Assembly: GCA_014138725.1 (NCBI GenBank)
Contig: JACJID010000001.1
Coordinates: forward strand, 1,488,001-1,552,000
DNA: 64,000 bases
Reading direction: 5' to 3'
DNA from: Kutzneria viridogrisea
GTDB lineage: Bacteria > Actinomycetota > Actinomycetes > Mycobacteriales > Pseudonocardiaceae
Shown here: piece after piece, positions 1 through 7,670 of the stretch
How the letters are laid out: each line of letters begins with the position of its first letter
How positions within the stretch are numbered: position 1 is the first letter of the stretch
Translations under genes and position numbers: made by a program
The notes under the pieces: generated by a model
Told to the model about the DNA's origin: nothing
Database searches by the model: none
What the model saw: the letters and a program-made list of their open reading frames with translations, nothing else

Positions 1-13
1 GGGCGCAAACCGA

Positions 14-376
14 CTATCCCTCGATGTCCAGTGCCTGGCGCATGGTGGGCACCACGGTGAAGATCGTGTCCAGGCTCGTCAGGTGCAGCGGTTTGAGCAC
101 GGCGTTGTGGTCGGCGACCAGGCGCAGCTCGATGCCCAGCTCCGCGCAGCGCCGGTGGTGCTCGATCAACAGGGCGAGCCCGGTGGACCCGATGAAGCGC
201 ACCCGCCCCAGGTCCAGCACCACCGGGGTCGGCGGCACCACGGTGGACTCGGCCTCGTACAGCCGCTGCGCCAACAGGGGAGTGGTGGCCATGTCCAGCT
301 CACCGAGCACGCGCACCACCACCGCGTGTTCCTCGTCCTCGCGGACCACTTCGAGCGTGCTGTGCGGGTCGGTCAT
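14..376 (-). CDS. STAS-domain anti-sigma factor antagonist
   Basis: A 120-residue single-domain STAS protein of the RsbV/SpoIIAA type. Such proteins bind an anti-sigma kinase when unphosphorylated and so free a sigma factor. The STAS fold spans about residues 10-115. The conserved loop FIGSTGLALL carries Ser64, the usual phosphorylation site. The reading frame is open further upstream, but the ATG at 376 is preceded ten bases earlier by a perfect AGGAGG on the minus strand, and the upstream extension has no domain character. No anti-sigma kinase gene lies beside it in the window, so its partner is unknown. It is read away from the MocR gene, with a palindromic repeat between them. Confidence 0.85.
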   Translation of the reverse strand: MTDPHSTLEVVREDEEHAVVVRVLGELDMATTPLLAQRLYEAESTVVPPTPVVLDLGRVRFIGSTGLALLIEHHRRCAELGIELRLVADHNAVLKPLHLTSLDTIFTVVPTMRQALDIEG

Positions 377-549
377 CTCGCGTCGGCCTCCTGTGCGGAT
401 GCGGTACGCGGGCTGGGTGCTCAACCCGGAGGTCTTGCCTCGAACCGAGCCTACTGCATGTGAGTGGCGGTTTGGCCGGTCTGGCCGGGGGAATCCTCGG
501 AGCGGCCCGGCGTGAGGTGGCCGTGCTGCGGGGTTGGCCGCTGGCATGT

Positions 550-598
550 CATGAAAGTGCCGTTCCTGGCACCCAGTGTCCTAAACGGCACTTTCATG
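550..598. repeat. Intergenic palindrome, CATGAAAGTGCCGTT family
   Basis: Two perfect 15-base arms (CATGAAAGTGCCGTT at 550-564 and its reverse complement at 584-598) enclose a 19-base loop. It sits just downstream of the minus-strand MocR gene, so it can fold as a terminator. The same arm recurs at 7621-7668, 26588-26604 and, with GGTGCCGTTC, at 32649-32864. It is therefore a dispersed repeat family and not only a terminator. Confidence 0.75.
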
Positions 599-623
599 GC
601 ATGTCGGCGCGGACCCTGGGCGC

Positions 624-2090
624 TCAGACAACCAGGGCGTGCACGGAGACGGCGCCCGCCGAGCCGCCCGCCCGATCGTAGGCGGCCCAGGCCTCAGCCA
701 GGCAGCGCACCGCCTCGCTCAGCTCCTGGGGCGTGGCCGTGAACGGGATCCGCAGCCGGTCGGCACAACCCCCGTCGGCGTCCAGCGCGGCACCCGGCAG
801 GACGGCGACCCCGTGGCGCAAGGCCACCTGCGCGAAGGCCGAGCCGTCACCACGCGGTAGCCGGACCCACAGGCACAGCCCGCCGCCCGCCTGCTCGAAG
901 GACCACTCGGGCAGCAGGGTGCGCAGTTCGCCCGCGAGGTGGTCGTGCCGCCTGCGCAGCTCGGCGGCGCGACGGGCTGCCACGGCGTCCAGTTCGGGCA
1001 GCAGTGCCGCGGCGGCGACCTGCTCCAGCGCGGCACTGCCCTTGTCGTGGATCGCCTTGAAGCGGGCCAGCTGCGCGATGTCGCCCTCGGTGGCGCGAAT
1101 CCAGCCGGTGCGCAGGCCGCCCCACACGGTCTTGCTGAACGAGCCGACGGTGAGCACACGCCCGTGCGGGTCGAACGCGGCCAGCCCGGGCGGACCTGCG
1201 CCGTCGAAGGTGAGTTCGGCCAGCACCTCGTCGTCGATCAGCCGCACCTCGTGCGCGTCGGCGGCCTCGACCAGCGCGCGGCGGGCCAGCGCGGGCACGG
1301 TGGTGCCGGTCGGGTTGTGGTTGGTCGGGTTCAGGTACGCCAGGCGCGGGCGGTGCCTGGACAGCGCGCTGGCGAACCCGGTCGGCGCCAGGTCCCGCGG
1401 CACGGTCCTGATCAGCGCGGCGGCCTCGCGGAACACTTCCAGCGCGCCGGGGTAGGTCGGGGCCTGGACGAGCACGACCTCGCCGGGTCCGAGCAGCAGC
1501 CTGCCGATCAGTGCGAGGGCCTGCTGCCCGCCGGTGGTGACCAGGACCTGCTCGGGACCGGTCGGCACACCCTGCTCGGTGTACCGCCTGGCCAGCGCCT
1601 CGCGCAGCCGCGGGTGGCCCAGCGGGTGGTAGCCGATGTCCCCGGAGTCCTCGCCGGGCAGCGCGGCCAGGGCCAGCTGGTAGGCGGCGGCCAGTTCGGG
1701 TGGCGGACCGGGTGGCGCCGCGCAGGCCAGGGGGCGGACACCGGACATGGGTTCGAGGTAGTTCAGGAACAGCGGGTTGGCGGTGGGCGGCGGCCCCGGT
1801 CTGGCCCCGGACAGCACCGCGGGGGCGACCCAGGTGCCGCGGCCCTGGTGCCGGTCCAACTTGTGGTCCTGGCGCAGCCGGTCGTAGGCGGCGACCACCG
1901 TGCCGCGACCGACGGCCAGCCGCTCGGCCAGCGTGCGGTCCGCGGGCAGTGCGGCCATCGGCGGCAGCTGCCCGGACTCGATCAGCTGCCGCAGCCGCAG
2001 CGCGAGCAGCAGGTACAGCGGTCCTCGCCCGGCCGACCAGCGGCCCAGTTGGGCGACCAGCCGGTCCACCGGCCACGGGATTGGCTCCAC
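624..2090 (-). CDS. MocR-type GntR regulator with aminotransferase-like domain
   Basis: A 488-residue MocR/GabR-class regulator. The N-terminal winged helix (about 25-95, with LAVGRGTVVAAYDRL as recognition segment and a HQGRGTWV wing) is joined to a fold-type I aminotransferase-like domain (about 120-475). Lys320 in GSFSKTVWGGLR is the expected PLP-binding lysine, so the sensor half can probably hold PLP. It starts at a GTG at 2090, which lies inside the candidate operator. The divergent neighbour is a PLP-dependent trans-sulfuration enzyme. That is the usual MocR arrangement and suggests it controls that gene in response to PLP or an amino-acid adduct. The effector is not knowable from sequence. 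Confidence 0.88.
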   Translation of the reverse strand: MEPIPWPVDRLVAQLGRWSAGRGPLYLLLALRLRQLIESGQLPPMAALPADRTLAERLAVGRGTVVAAYDRLRQDHKLDRHQGRGTWVAPAVLSGARPGPPPTANPLFLNYLEPMSGVRPLACAAPPGPPPELAAAYQLALAALPGEDSGDIGYHPLGHPRLREALARRYTEQGVPTGPEQVLVTTGGQQALALIGRLLLGPGEVVLVQAPTYPGALEVFREAAALIRTVPRDLAPTGFASALSRHRPRLAYLNPTNHNPTGTTVPALARRALVEAADAHEVRLIDDEVLAELTFDGAGPPGLAAFDPHGRVLTVGSFSKTVWGGLRTGWIRATEGDIAQLARFKAIHDKGSAALEQVAAAALLPELDAVAARRAAELRRRHDHLAGELRTLLPEWSFEQAGGGLCLWVRLPRGDGSAFAQVALRHGVAVLPGAALDADGGCADRLRIPFTATPQELSEAVRCLAEAWAAYDRAGGSAGAVSVHALVV

Positions 2091-2117
2091 AAGCGGTCCA
2101 ATCTAGCCGGGATTGGC
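2076..2117. promoter_or_regulatory. Candidate MocR operator between divergent genes
   Basis: The ten-base word CGGGATTGGC occurs perfectly twice (2076-2085 and 2108-2117), 32 bases apart, about three helical turns. An inverted half (CCAAT, 2098-2102) lies between them. Widely spaced direct repeats with an inverted copy are the arrangement described for GabR. The site overlaps the MocR start codon and lies 39 bases before the ATG of the divergent enzyme gene. Confidence 0.55.
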
Positions 2118-2155
2118 GCTGTCCGGCACCCGCCGTCCTGGCCAGGCTGAACGCC

Positions 2156-3328
2156 ATGAACCACCACCCGGAGACCACCGCGGTGCACGTGAGCGCACCG
2201 CAGCTGCCGCACTCCCGGCCGATCAGCGTGCCGATCTACCAGGCGTCCAACTTCGCCTTCGACGACCCGGACGCGCTGGCCGAGGCGCTGGGCCGCCCCG
2301 ACGCCGAGTTCGTCTACAGCCGCTACGCCAACCCGACCACCCGCGCGCTGGAGACCACCGTGGCCGCGCTGGAGGGCGGCTTCGGTGCGGTGGCCACCGC
2401 CTCGGGCATGGGCGCGATCAACTCGGTGCTGCTGTCCAGCCTGCGCTCCGGTGACCACGTGATCGCGCAGAACTGCCTGTACGGCGGCACCATCGCGACC
2501 TTCGCCGACCTGGCCGACCGGTTCGGCGTGCAGATCAGCTACATCCCCGGGCACGACCCCGCCGAGGTCGCCGCCGCGCTGCGGCCGAACACCCGGCTGC
2601 TGTACCTGGAGACCATCGCCAACCCGATGACCCAGGTGGTCGACCTGCCCGCCTTCCTCGCCGCGGGCCGGGAGGCCGGGCTGATCACGGTGGTGGACAA
2701 CACCTTCGCGACCCCGCTGCTGTGCCGCCCGCTGGAGCACGGGGCCGACGTGGTGCTGCACTCGGCGACGAAGTACCTCGGCGGGCACTCCGACGTCACC
2801 GGCGGCATCCTGGTCGCCGCCCAGGAACAGCGCTACCGCCAGCTGTGGCACCACACCATGGAGATCGGCGCCTGTGCCGACCCGTTCGCGGCCTGGCTGG
2901 TGCTGCGCGGGGTGCAGACCCTGCCGCTGCGGATGCGCCAGCACTGCGCCAACGCGGCGGTGCTCGCCGAGCGGCTGGCCGCGCACCCCGCTGTGTCCGC
3001 CGTGCACTGGCCCGGTCGCGCCGAGCACCCGGACCACCAGGTCGCCAGCCGGGTGCTCGCCGACTACGGCGGCATGCTGGCCTTCGACCTGGTCGGCGGG
3101 CGCGAGGCCGGGTACGCGTTGAGCAAGGGCGTGCGGCTGGTCCGGCTCGCGGCCTCGCTCGGCGGGGTGGAGTCCACAGTGCTGCATCCCGGCAGCACCT
3201 CGCACCGCCAGCTGGACGCCGCGGCACTGCGGGACGCGGGCATCGGTGCGGGCACCGTGCGGCTGTCCGTGGGCATCGAGCACGTAGAGGACCTCTGGGC
3301 GGACCTGGCGCAGGCACTGGAAAACTGA
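2156..3328 (+). CDS. PLP-dependent trans-sulfuration enzyme (Cys/Met metabolism family)
   Basis: A 390-residue member of the cystathionine gamma-synthase / methionine gamma-lyase / O-acetylhomoserine sulfhydrylase family. Visible marks are SRYANPTTRALE, the YGGT loop, VVDNTFATP and the PLP lysine Lys206 in HSATKYLGGHSD, followed by the C-terminal VRLSVGIEH signature. It acts in the cytosol on sulfur amino acids or their acyl-homoserine precursors. Sequence alone does not separate synthase from lyase. The frame is open upstream, but ATG 2156 begins the conserved region and leaves room for the operator. The divergent MocR gene is its likely regulator. Confidence 0.85.
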   Translation: MNHHPETTAVHVSAPQLPHSRPISVPIYQASNFAFDDPDALAEALGRPDAEFVYSRYANPTTRALETTVAALEGGFGAVATASGMGAINSVLLSSLRSGDHVIAQNCLYGGTIATFADLADRFGVQISYIPGHDPAEVAAALRPNTRLLYLETIANPMTQVVDLPAFLAAGREAGLITVVDNTFATPLLCRPLEHGADVVLHSATKYLGGHSDVTGGILVAAQEQRYRQLWHHTMEIGACADPFAAWLVLRGVQTLPLRMRQHCANAAVLAERLAAHPAVSAVHWPGRAEHPDHQVASRVLADYGGMLAFDLVGGREAGYALSKGVRLVRLAASLGGVESTVLHPGSTSHRQLDAAALRDAGIGAGTVRLSVGIEHVEDLWADLAQALEN

Positions 3329-3509
3329 GCGCTGCTCGTCATCCGGACGAGTGAGTGGTACCGGGCGTAACGGGCACGGTCCGTTGCGCCCGGTCGCTCA
3401 CCCGGGTGGACCTCGACGGGTTCCGCCGACTCGGGTTTCGAGCCGGATCCTGGCGGTACCTGTGTCGGCGTCCAGCTATTCGCGTGTCGCGAAGTTCGAA
3501 GGGATCGTC

Positions 3510-3782
3510 ATGCCCAACCCGATCACCCGTCTTGTCCGCGCGGTAGTGCTCGCCACGCCCGCGCTCCTGTTCGCCGGTGCGGCGGTCGCTTCCGCGCACA
3601 CCCCCGACGTGGCAGCGCGGTTCGACCATGTCGCCACGCACGCAAGCCCGAACGGGGTCAACCCCCTCGGGACCTGGTCGGCCAACATGGGGCGGGACCA
3701 GTGCTTCCTGCCACCGCACTCGGCGCACCCGCAGCCCGGGACAGGCGCCATCCCCGCCCCGCCGCCCGATCGGACGCGGTAG
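3510..3782 (+). CDS. Small secreted protein of unknown function
   Basis: A 90-residue product beginning MPNPITRLVRAVVLATPA. It has a basic start, one hydrophobic stretch and an AVASAHT cleavage-like end, so it is probably exported and leaves a mature part of about 55 residues. The mature part is rich in His, Pro and Asn and has one Cys. I do not recognise a family. The ATG at 3510 was chosen because the signal peptide starts there and GAAGGG precedes it; the frame is open upstream without protein character. A strong hairpin follows it. Confidence 0.5.
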   Translation: MPNPITRLVRAVVLATPALLFAGAAVASAHTPDVAARFDHVATHASPNGVNPLGTWSANMGRDQCFLPPHSAHPQPGTGAIPAPPPDRTR

Positions 3783-3794
3783 CCCGGAACTGTC

Positions 3795-3825
3795 GGGGTG
3801 GGCCCCGCACGGTGGGGCCCGCCCC
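3795..3825 (+). terminator. Rho-independent-like hairpin after the small secreted gene
   Basis: A 12-base GC-rich stem (3795-3806 with 3814-3825, one G-U pair) closes on a seven-base loop. There is no U-tract, as is common in high-GC actinomycetes. It lies between the stop at 3782 and the GntR promoter. Confidence 0.6.
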
Positions 3826-3835
3826 GGCCTTTACC

Positions 3836-3876
3836 ACTGGTCAAGTCAGAGATTGTCCAGAGATCCGACCACTAGT
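3836..3876. promoter_or_regulatory. Candidate autoregulatory GntR sites
   Basis: ACTGGTC (3836-3842) and the inverted-type GACCACTAGT (3867-3876) flank the probable promoter just before the GntR gene. The same TGGTC/GACCA half-sites form clean palindromes downstream of that gene at 4627-4676. Together they fit one regulator acting at both places. Confidence 0.4.
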
Positions 3877-3887
3877 ACGATGCCGGT

Positions 3888-4598
3888 ATGCGCAGGGCAG
3901 AGGTCCGCCAGCGGCTCAGGGAGCTGATCGACGGTCGCCGACCCGGGGCGGTGCTGCCCTCCGAGCGCAGCCTGAGCGAGCAGTTCGGCGTCTCCCGGCC
4001 CACGCTGCGAGCGGCCATGGCCGAGCTGGCGCACGACGGCCTGCTGGTGCGCGAGCACGGCAGGGGCACCTTCACCGCCTCGCCCACAACCGTGCGGTCA
4101 CTGGAACCCGTGCAGGTGCGGGACGAGGCGGTGCCACCGGGCGACCCGACCTGGCTCAGCCGGGTTGTGGAGTTCCAGCGGTGTGCCGCGGGCGCCCGGC
4201 TCGGCCAGCGCATGGAGGTCTCCCCGGGCACCGAGGTGGTGCGCGCGGTGCGGGTCCGGCTGGTCGAGGACCGGCCGATGGCCATTGAGCGGATCCTGTT
4301 GCCCGCGGTCCTGGTGCCGGGCATGACCTCCGATGACTTGGCCTCCGGTTCCCTCTACGAGCTGCTGCGCATGCGCTACGAGGTGGTCGCCGAGGAGGCG
4401 GTGCAGACCACCGAGCCCACGGTGACCGACTCGCTCGAGGCCGAGCTGCTCGGTGTGCCCGAGTTCGCCCCCGCCCTGCTGTTCGAGCGCACCACGCGGG
4501 ACGTCACCGGCCGGGTCGTCGAGTACAGCCGCTCTCTCTACCGGGGCGACAGGTACCGGATCACCACCCGGCTCAGGTTCGGTGGTACTTCGGGCTGA
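3888..4598 (+). CDS. GntR/HutC-family regulator with UTRA ligand domain
   Basis: A 236-residue protein. The N-terminal winged helix (about 1-65; PSERSLSEQFGVSRPTLRAA, then REHGRGTFTA) is followed by a UTRA effector domain (about 90-232; QTTEPTVTDSLEAELLGVP and EYSRSLYRGDRYR). HutC/DasR-like regulators bind TGGTCTAGACCA-type operators and sense sugar phosphates or histidine metabolites. TGGTC/GACCA elements lie on both sides of this gene. No transport or catabolic operon adjoins it, so the ligand cannot be guessed. ATG 3888 fits the domain start exactly. Confidence 0.85.
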   Translation: MRRAEVRQRLRELIDGRRPGAVLPSERSLSEQFGVSRPTLRAAMAELAHDGLLVREHGRGTFTASPTTVRSLEPVQVRDEAVPPGDPTWLSRVVEFQRCAAGARLGQRMEVSPGTEVVRAVRVRLVEDRPMAIERILLPAVLVPGMTSDDLASGSLYELLRMRYEVVAEEAVQTTEPTVTDSLEAELLGVPEFAPALLFERTTRDVTGRVVEYSRSLYRGDRYRITTRLRFGGTSG

Positions 4599-4626
4599 CC
4601 TGCCCCGTTCCCCTTGACGTCACCAC

Positions 4627-4676
4627 TGGTCGTGGACCACCGTGAACCCTGTGAGTCATCTAGACCAATGGTCTAG
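4627..4676. promoter_or_regulatory. Two GntR-type palindromes upstream of the orphan LuxR gene
   Basis: TGGTC-GTG-GACCA (4627-4639) and the perfect 17-base palindrome CTAGACCA-A-TGGTCTAG (4660-4676) lie in the 211-base gap between the GntR gene and the LuxR-type gene. The half-sites match the DasR/HutC class (TGGTCTAG), but their order is inverted relative to the classical dre element. They are a likely target of the neighbouring GntR protein. Confidence 0.5.
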
Positions 4677-4809
4677 TTGGCGCCGTGTCACGCCGCCGTT
4701 GCCGACCACAGGACCGTGGTGGTGACGAGCAGACGACCCGCCCACCCTGCGGGGCCGGACTCGCGGTTGACCTCGGGAGAACTGCCGACCGGTTGCATCG
4801 GGGGATGCC

Positions 4810-5391
4810 GTGAACCAGTGGACCGTTGCCGTGATCTCCTCGGCACCCCTGCTCAGAGCCGGGGCCGCCAGCCTGCTCGCGGAGGGGTCCTCCGTGGTGG
4901 TCCCGCCGAGGTCGGCGGACGTGCTGGTGCTGGTGGAACCGCTGTGCGAGCGAGAACACCTGGAGCAGCTGCGGGTGTGGCGCCCCAAGGGCTGCGTGCT
5001 GGTCACCGACCACCTGGACGAGCAGGACCTGCCGCTGGCCGCCGACTGCGGGGTGAGCCAGATCCTCGGGCGCTGGGCGGTCAGCCCCGCGAAGCTCACC
5101 GAGGTCGTGTACCAGGCCGCCCAGGGCCGGGCGCGCGCCTCCAGCCGGGTGCTCGCCGAGCTGAGCGGCCAACTGACGGTGGTCATCACCGCGACCAACG
5201 GGGAGATCGCCGCCAGGGAACGGGAACTGCTGCGCTGGCTGGCCGAGGGCCTGAACTACGACCAGATCGCCGAGCGGCTCGGCTGCTCGGTGCGCACCAC
5301 CAAGAGCATGCTGGGCCGCCTGCTGCGCCGACTCCCGGTGCGCAACCGAACCCAGGCCGTGGCCTACGCCATCCGCCAAGGCGCCATCTGA
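4810..5391 (+). CDS. Orphan LuxR/NarL-type regulator with pseudo-receiver
   Basis: A 193-residue protein. Residues 1-105 look like a receiver domain, but the strand that should carry the phosphorylated Asp reads DVLVLVEPL, so phosphorylation seems lost. Residues about 130-190 form a LuxR-type helix-turn-helix (ERELLRWLAEGLNYDQIAERLGCS...). The start is GTG 4810, just after a GGGGGA sequence. There is no kinase partner beside it. It follows two GntR palindromes and is itself followed by the 21-bp repeat array. Its target is unknown. Confidence 0.7.
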   Translation: MNQWTVAVISSAPLLRAGAASLLAEGSSVVVPPRSADVLVLVEPLCEREHLEQLRVWRPKGCVLVTDHLDEQDLPLAADCGVSQILGRWAVSPAKLTEVVYQAAQGRARASSRVLAELSGQLTVVITATNGEIAARERELLRWLAEGLNYDQIAERLGCSVRTTKSMLGRLLRRLPVRNRTQAVAYAIRQGAI

Positions 5392-5404
5392 CCCGACTTC
5401 CGGC

Positions 5405-5911
5405 GAGTCCCGCCCTGGGGAGCGTGAGTCCCGCCCTGGGGTGCGCGAGTCCCGTTCTGCGGGCCGTGAGTCCCGCTCTGGGGTGCGTGAGTCCCGTTGT
5501 GGGGAGCGTGAGTCCCGGTCTGGGGAGCGTGAGTCCCGCTCTGAGGGCCGCGAGTCCCGTCCAGCGGCGCGTGAGTCCTGCCGTGGGGGCTGTGAGTTCG
5601 GCCCAGCGGTGCGTGAGTTCCGCGCAGCGGGTCGCGAGTCCCGTCCAGCGGTGCGTGAGTCCCGTTCTGGAGAGCGTGAGTCCCGCCGTGGGGAGCGTGA
5701 GTCCCGCTGTGGGCTGCGGCGAGTCCCGCTCTGGGGAGCGTGAGTCGCGCTCCGCGGTGCGCGAGTCCCGCCGTGGGGAGCGTGAGTCCCGCTGTGGGCT
5801 GCGGCGAGTCCCGCTCTGGGGAGCGTGAGTCCCGCCGTGGGGAGCGGCGAGTCCCGTTCTGGGGGCCGTGAGTCCCGTCCAGCGGTGCGCGAGTTCCGCC
5901 CAGCCGGTGAC
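5405..5911. repeat. Tandem array of about 25 degenerate 21-bp units (GAGTCCCG core)
   Basis: Units begin with GAGTCCCG or close variants at 5405, 5426, 5447, 5468 and so on, at an exact 21-base step. Only three steps are 22 bases (5699-5721, 5784-5806, 5827-5849), each where GGCGAG replaces GTGAG. The body alternates between CTGGGGAGC, CTGGGGTGC, GTGGGGAGC and CCAGCGGTGC types. Twenty-one bases is two helical turns and also a multiple of three, so long artificial reading frames (Arg-Glu-Ser repeats) run through it. There are no unique spacers, so it is not CRISPR. It ends directly at the stop of the minus-strand hydrolase gene. Confidence 0.9.
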
Positions 5912-5916
5912 CGCGG

Positions 5917-7287
5917 TCAGGGCAGGGTCACCTCAGCCCGCTGGCCCAGGCCCGCGGCGAACTCCGCCAGTGGGTGCAGGACGATCCCGCCCATGCCGGT
6001 GATCGACCGGATGCGGTCCCCGTCGAAGTCGAACTCCAGGGTCTCGCCGGGCGCCCCGTAGCCACCAGCCTCGGTGATGCGCAGGGTCCGCGCCGACTCC
6101 ACGGCCAGCTCGGTGGGCAGCAGCGCGGGGTCGGCGGCACCGGGCCGCAGCGCCCGCAGCCGGCCGCCCAGGCAGTTGATGTCCACCACGCCCCACACGT
6201 TGGCGAAGCGCCCGCAGTACCGCTCCAGCTCCGGCCTGTCCTCGCCCTGCGCCATGCCGATCAGCTTGACCAGGCCGGTGGCCAGCTCGGCGGCCGGTCC
6301 GTCGATGGCGTTGGTCAGCACGGACACGGCCAGGCGCTCCACCGGGTCGAACACGGTGCGCGTGATGTAGCCGGGGTAGCCGCCGCTGTGCCCGAACAGC
6401 CTGCGCCCGGCCACCTCGTCCACGCTGAAACCCAGGCCGTACCCGGTGTCCTCACCACGCAGCCGCCACTCCTCGCGCTGCATCAACCGCTTGGACCGCT
6501 CGGAGAGCAGCCGCGTGTCCTCCGCGAAGTGCGCCGCCGCGTACTTGCACACCTCGGACGCCGTACTGCAAAACCCCGTGGCCGAGGACATCGCGCGGCT
6601 GTCGGTGTGCCCGATGGGGAAGCGCTGCTCGTGGTAGGCGGCCGCGGTGTGGCCGGTGGCGAAGTCCTCCAGCCGCTTGGGATCCAGCTCGGGCGTGGTG
6701 TCCACCAACCCGAGCCGGTTGATGATGTGTGTTGTCACGTAGTCGTTGTAGGGCTCGCCGGCGGCTGCCGCGATCACCTGGCCCAACAGCGTGTAGCCGA
6801 TGTTGGAGTACTTGAACCGCTCGTTGGCGCCCAGCACCGCGTCCGCGTCGGTCAGCGACTCGCATAGTTCCCGCTCGTCCGGGAACGGCTTGGTCAGCAG
6901 CCAGAATCCCGCGTCCTGCCCGTCGCGGGCGAGACCGCCACCGTGCCCGAGCAGTTCGCGCAGGGTCAGCCCGGCCAGCTTGGGCGCCCGCTCGGCCAGC
7001 CACGTCAGGTGCGCGCCCACTGGGTCGTCCAGCCGCAATGCCCCGCTCTCGACCAGTTGCAGCACCGCCGTCGCGGTGAAGGTCTTGGAGTGCGAGGCGA
7101 TCCGGAACAGGTGTGCGGGCGTCATCGGGCTGCCCGTGGCGAGGTCGGCCACGCCGTGCGCGGTGGACAGCACGACCTCGTCGCCGACCAGGACCGCCGC
7201 CTGCACGCCGGGCACGCGCAGGTGCCGCTGGCGCAGCGCCAGCCAGGAGTCCAGGTAGCGCACGGCGTGTTCCGACAGGCTGATCAC
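5917..7287 (-). CDS. Serine hydrolase, class C beta-lactamase/PBP4* family
   Basis: A 456-residue penicillin-binding-protein-like hydrolase. The catalytic S65-x-x-K68 tetrad is in RIASHSKTF, the YxN motif is in YSNIGYTLLG, and HSGGYPGY acts as the third motif (HxG type). Residues 340-456 form an extra C-terminal beta domain common in this family. No signal peptide is visible, so it is probably cytosolic; relatives act as esterases or D-aminopeptidases. The start is GTG 7287. Its stop abuts the 21-bp repeat array, which may serve as its transcription end. Confidence 0.85.
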   Translation of the reverse strand: MISLSEHAVRYLDSWLALRQRHLRVPGVQAAVLVGDEVVLSTAHGVADLATGSPMTPAHLFRIASHSKTFTATAVLQLVESGALRLDDPVGAHLTWLAERAPKLAGLTLRELLGHGGGLARDGQDAGFWLLTKPFPDERELCESLTDADAVLGANERFKYSNIGYTLLGQVIAAAAGEPYNDYVTTHIINRLGLVDTTPELDPKRLEDFATGHTAAAYHEQRFPIGHTDSRAMSSATGFCSTASEVCKYAAAHFAEDTRLLSERSKRLMQREEWRLRGEDTGYGLGFSVDEVAGRRLFGHSGGYPGYITRTVFDPVERLAVSVLTNAIDGPAAELATGLVKLIGMAQGEDRPELERYCGRFANVWGVVDINCLGGRLRALRPGAADPALLPTELAVESARTLRITEAGGYGAPGETLEFDFDGDRIRSITGMGGIVLHPLAEFAAGLGQRAEVTLP

Positions 7288-7617
7288 CAGCCGGACGCTA
7301 CCAGGTCGGCTGCTCCGCGAGCCGTGCCCAGAACCCGCACTTGTGCTCGGCGGCCAGGACGGTGGTGGTCGCGAGCAGCAGCCTCGTGATCATCGAATAT
7401 TGGCAGCCGTCAATACTGAGCAGACCTTCCGCGCGATCCAACTCGACCGCCCGGGCTGGCCCCACTGGCTGCCGCTGACCCGTGTGCTGCCCAACCTCGT
7501 GGACGAGGCCGCACGGCGCCTGCTGCCCGGCTACGGCGACCGGCTCGACGCCCGCCAGCGGCGTCGCCGTGCCGCCTGGCTGGAGCTGCACACCGTGGGC
7601 CGCCCCGCCCGCTGAGC
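7288..7617. other. Gap with gene-like fragments, probably relic
   Basis: This 330-base stretch has no complete recognisable gene. On the plus strand, about 7412-7615 reads as strongly GC3-biased coding sequence (ending ...RRAAWLELHTVGRPAR) but has no credible start, so it resembles a truncated 3' end. On the minus strand, 7298-7393 encodes a 31-residue peptide (MITRLLLATTTVLAAEHK...) with equally good codon use. An inverted pair TATTG/CAATA (about 7398-7415) separates them. I cannot assign either. Confidence 0.3.
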
Positions 7618-7630
7618 GACATGTCATGAA

Positions 7631-7668
7631 AGTGCCGTATGAGACATCAGATGTCTCATACGGGCACT
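7631..7668. repeat. Hairpin repeat, CATGAAAGTGCC family, beside the IS
   Basis: The arms AGTGCCGTATGAGACAT (7631-7647) and 7651-7668 enclose a three-base loop; the inner 11 bases pair perfectly. It is preceded by ATGTCATGAA, the same outer arm as at 546-555. The IS30 terminal repeat begins three bases later. Confidence 0.75.
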
Positions 7669-7670
7669 TG

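Noticed and set aside
5441-5743. Open frames encoding Arg-Glu-Ser repeats in the first array
   Set aside because: A 21-base repeat keeps frames open automatically; there is no ribosome site, and the 22-base steps break the frame.
5405-5911. CRISPR array
   Set aside because: The units are contiguous and degenerate with no unique spacers of constant length, and no cas genes are nearby.
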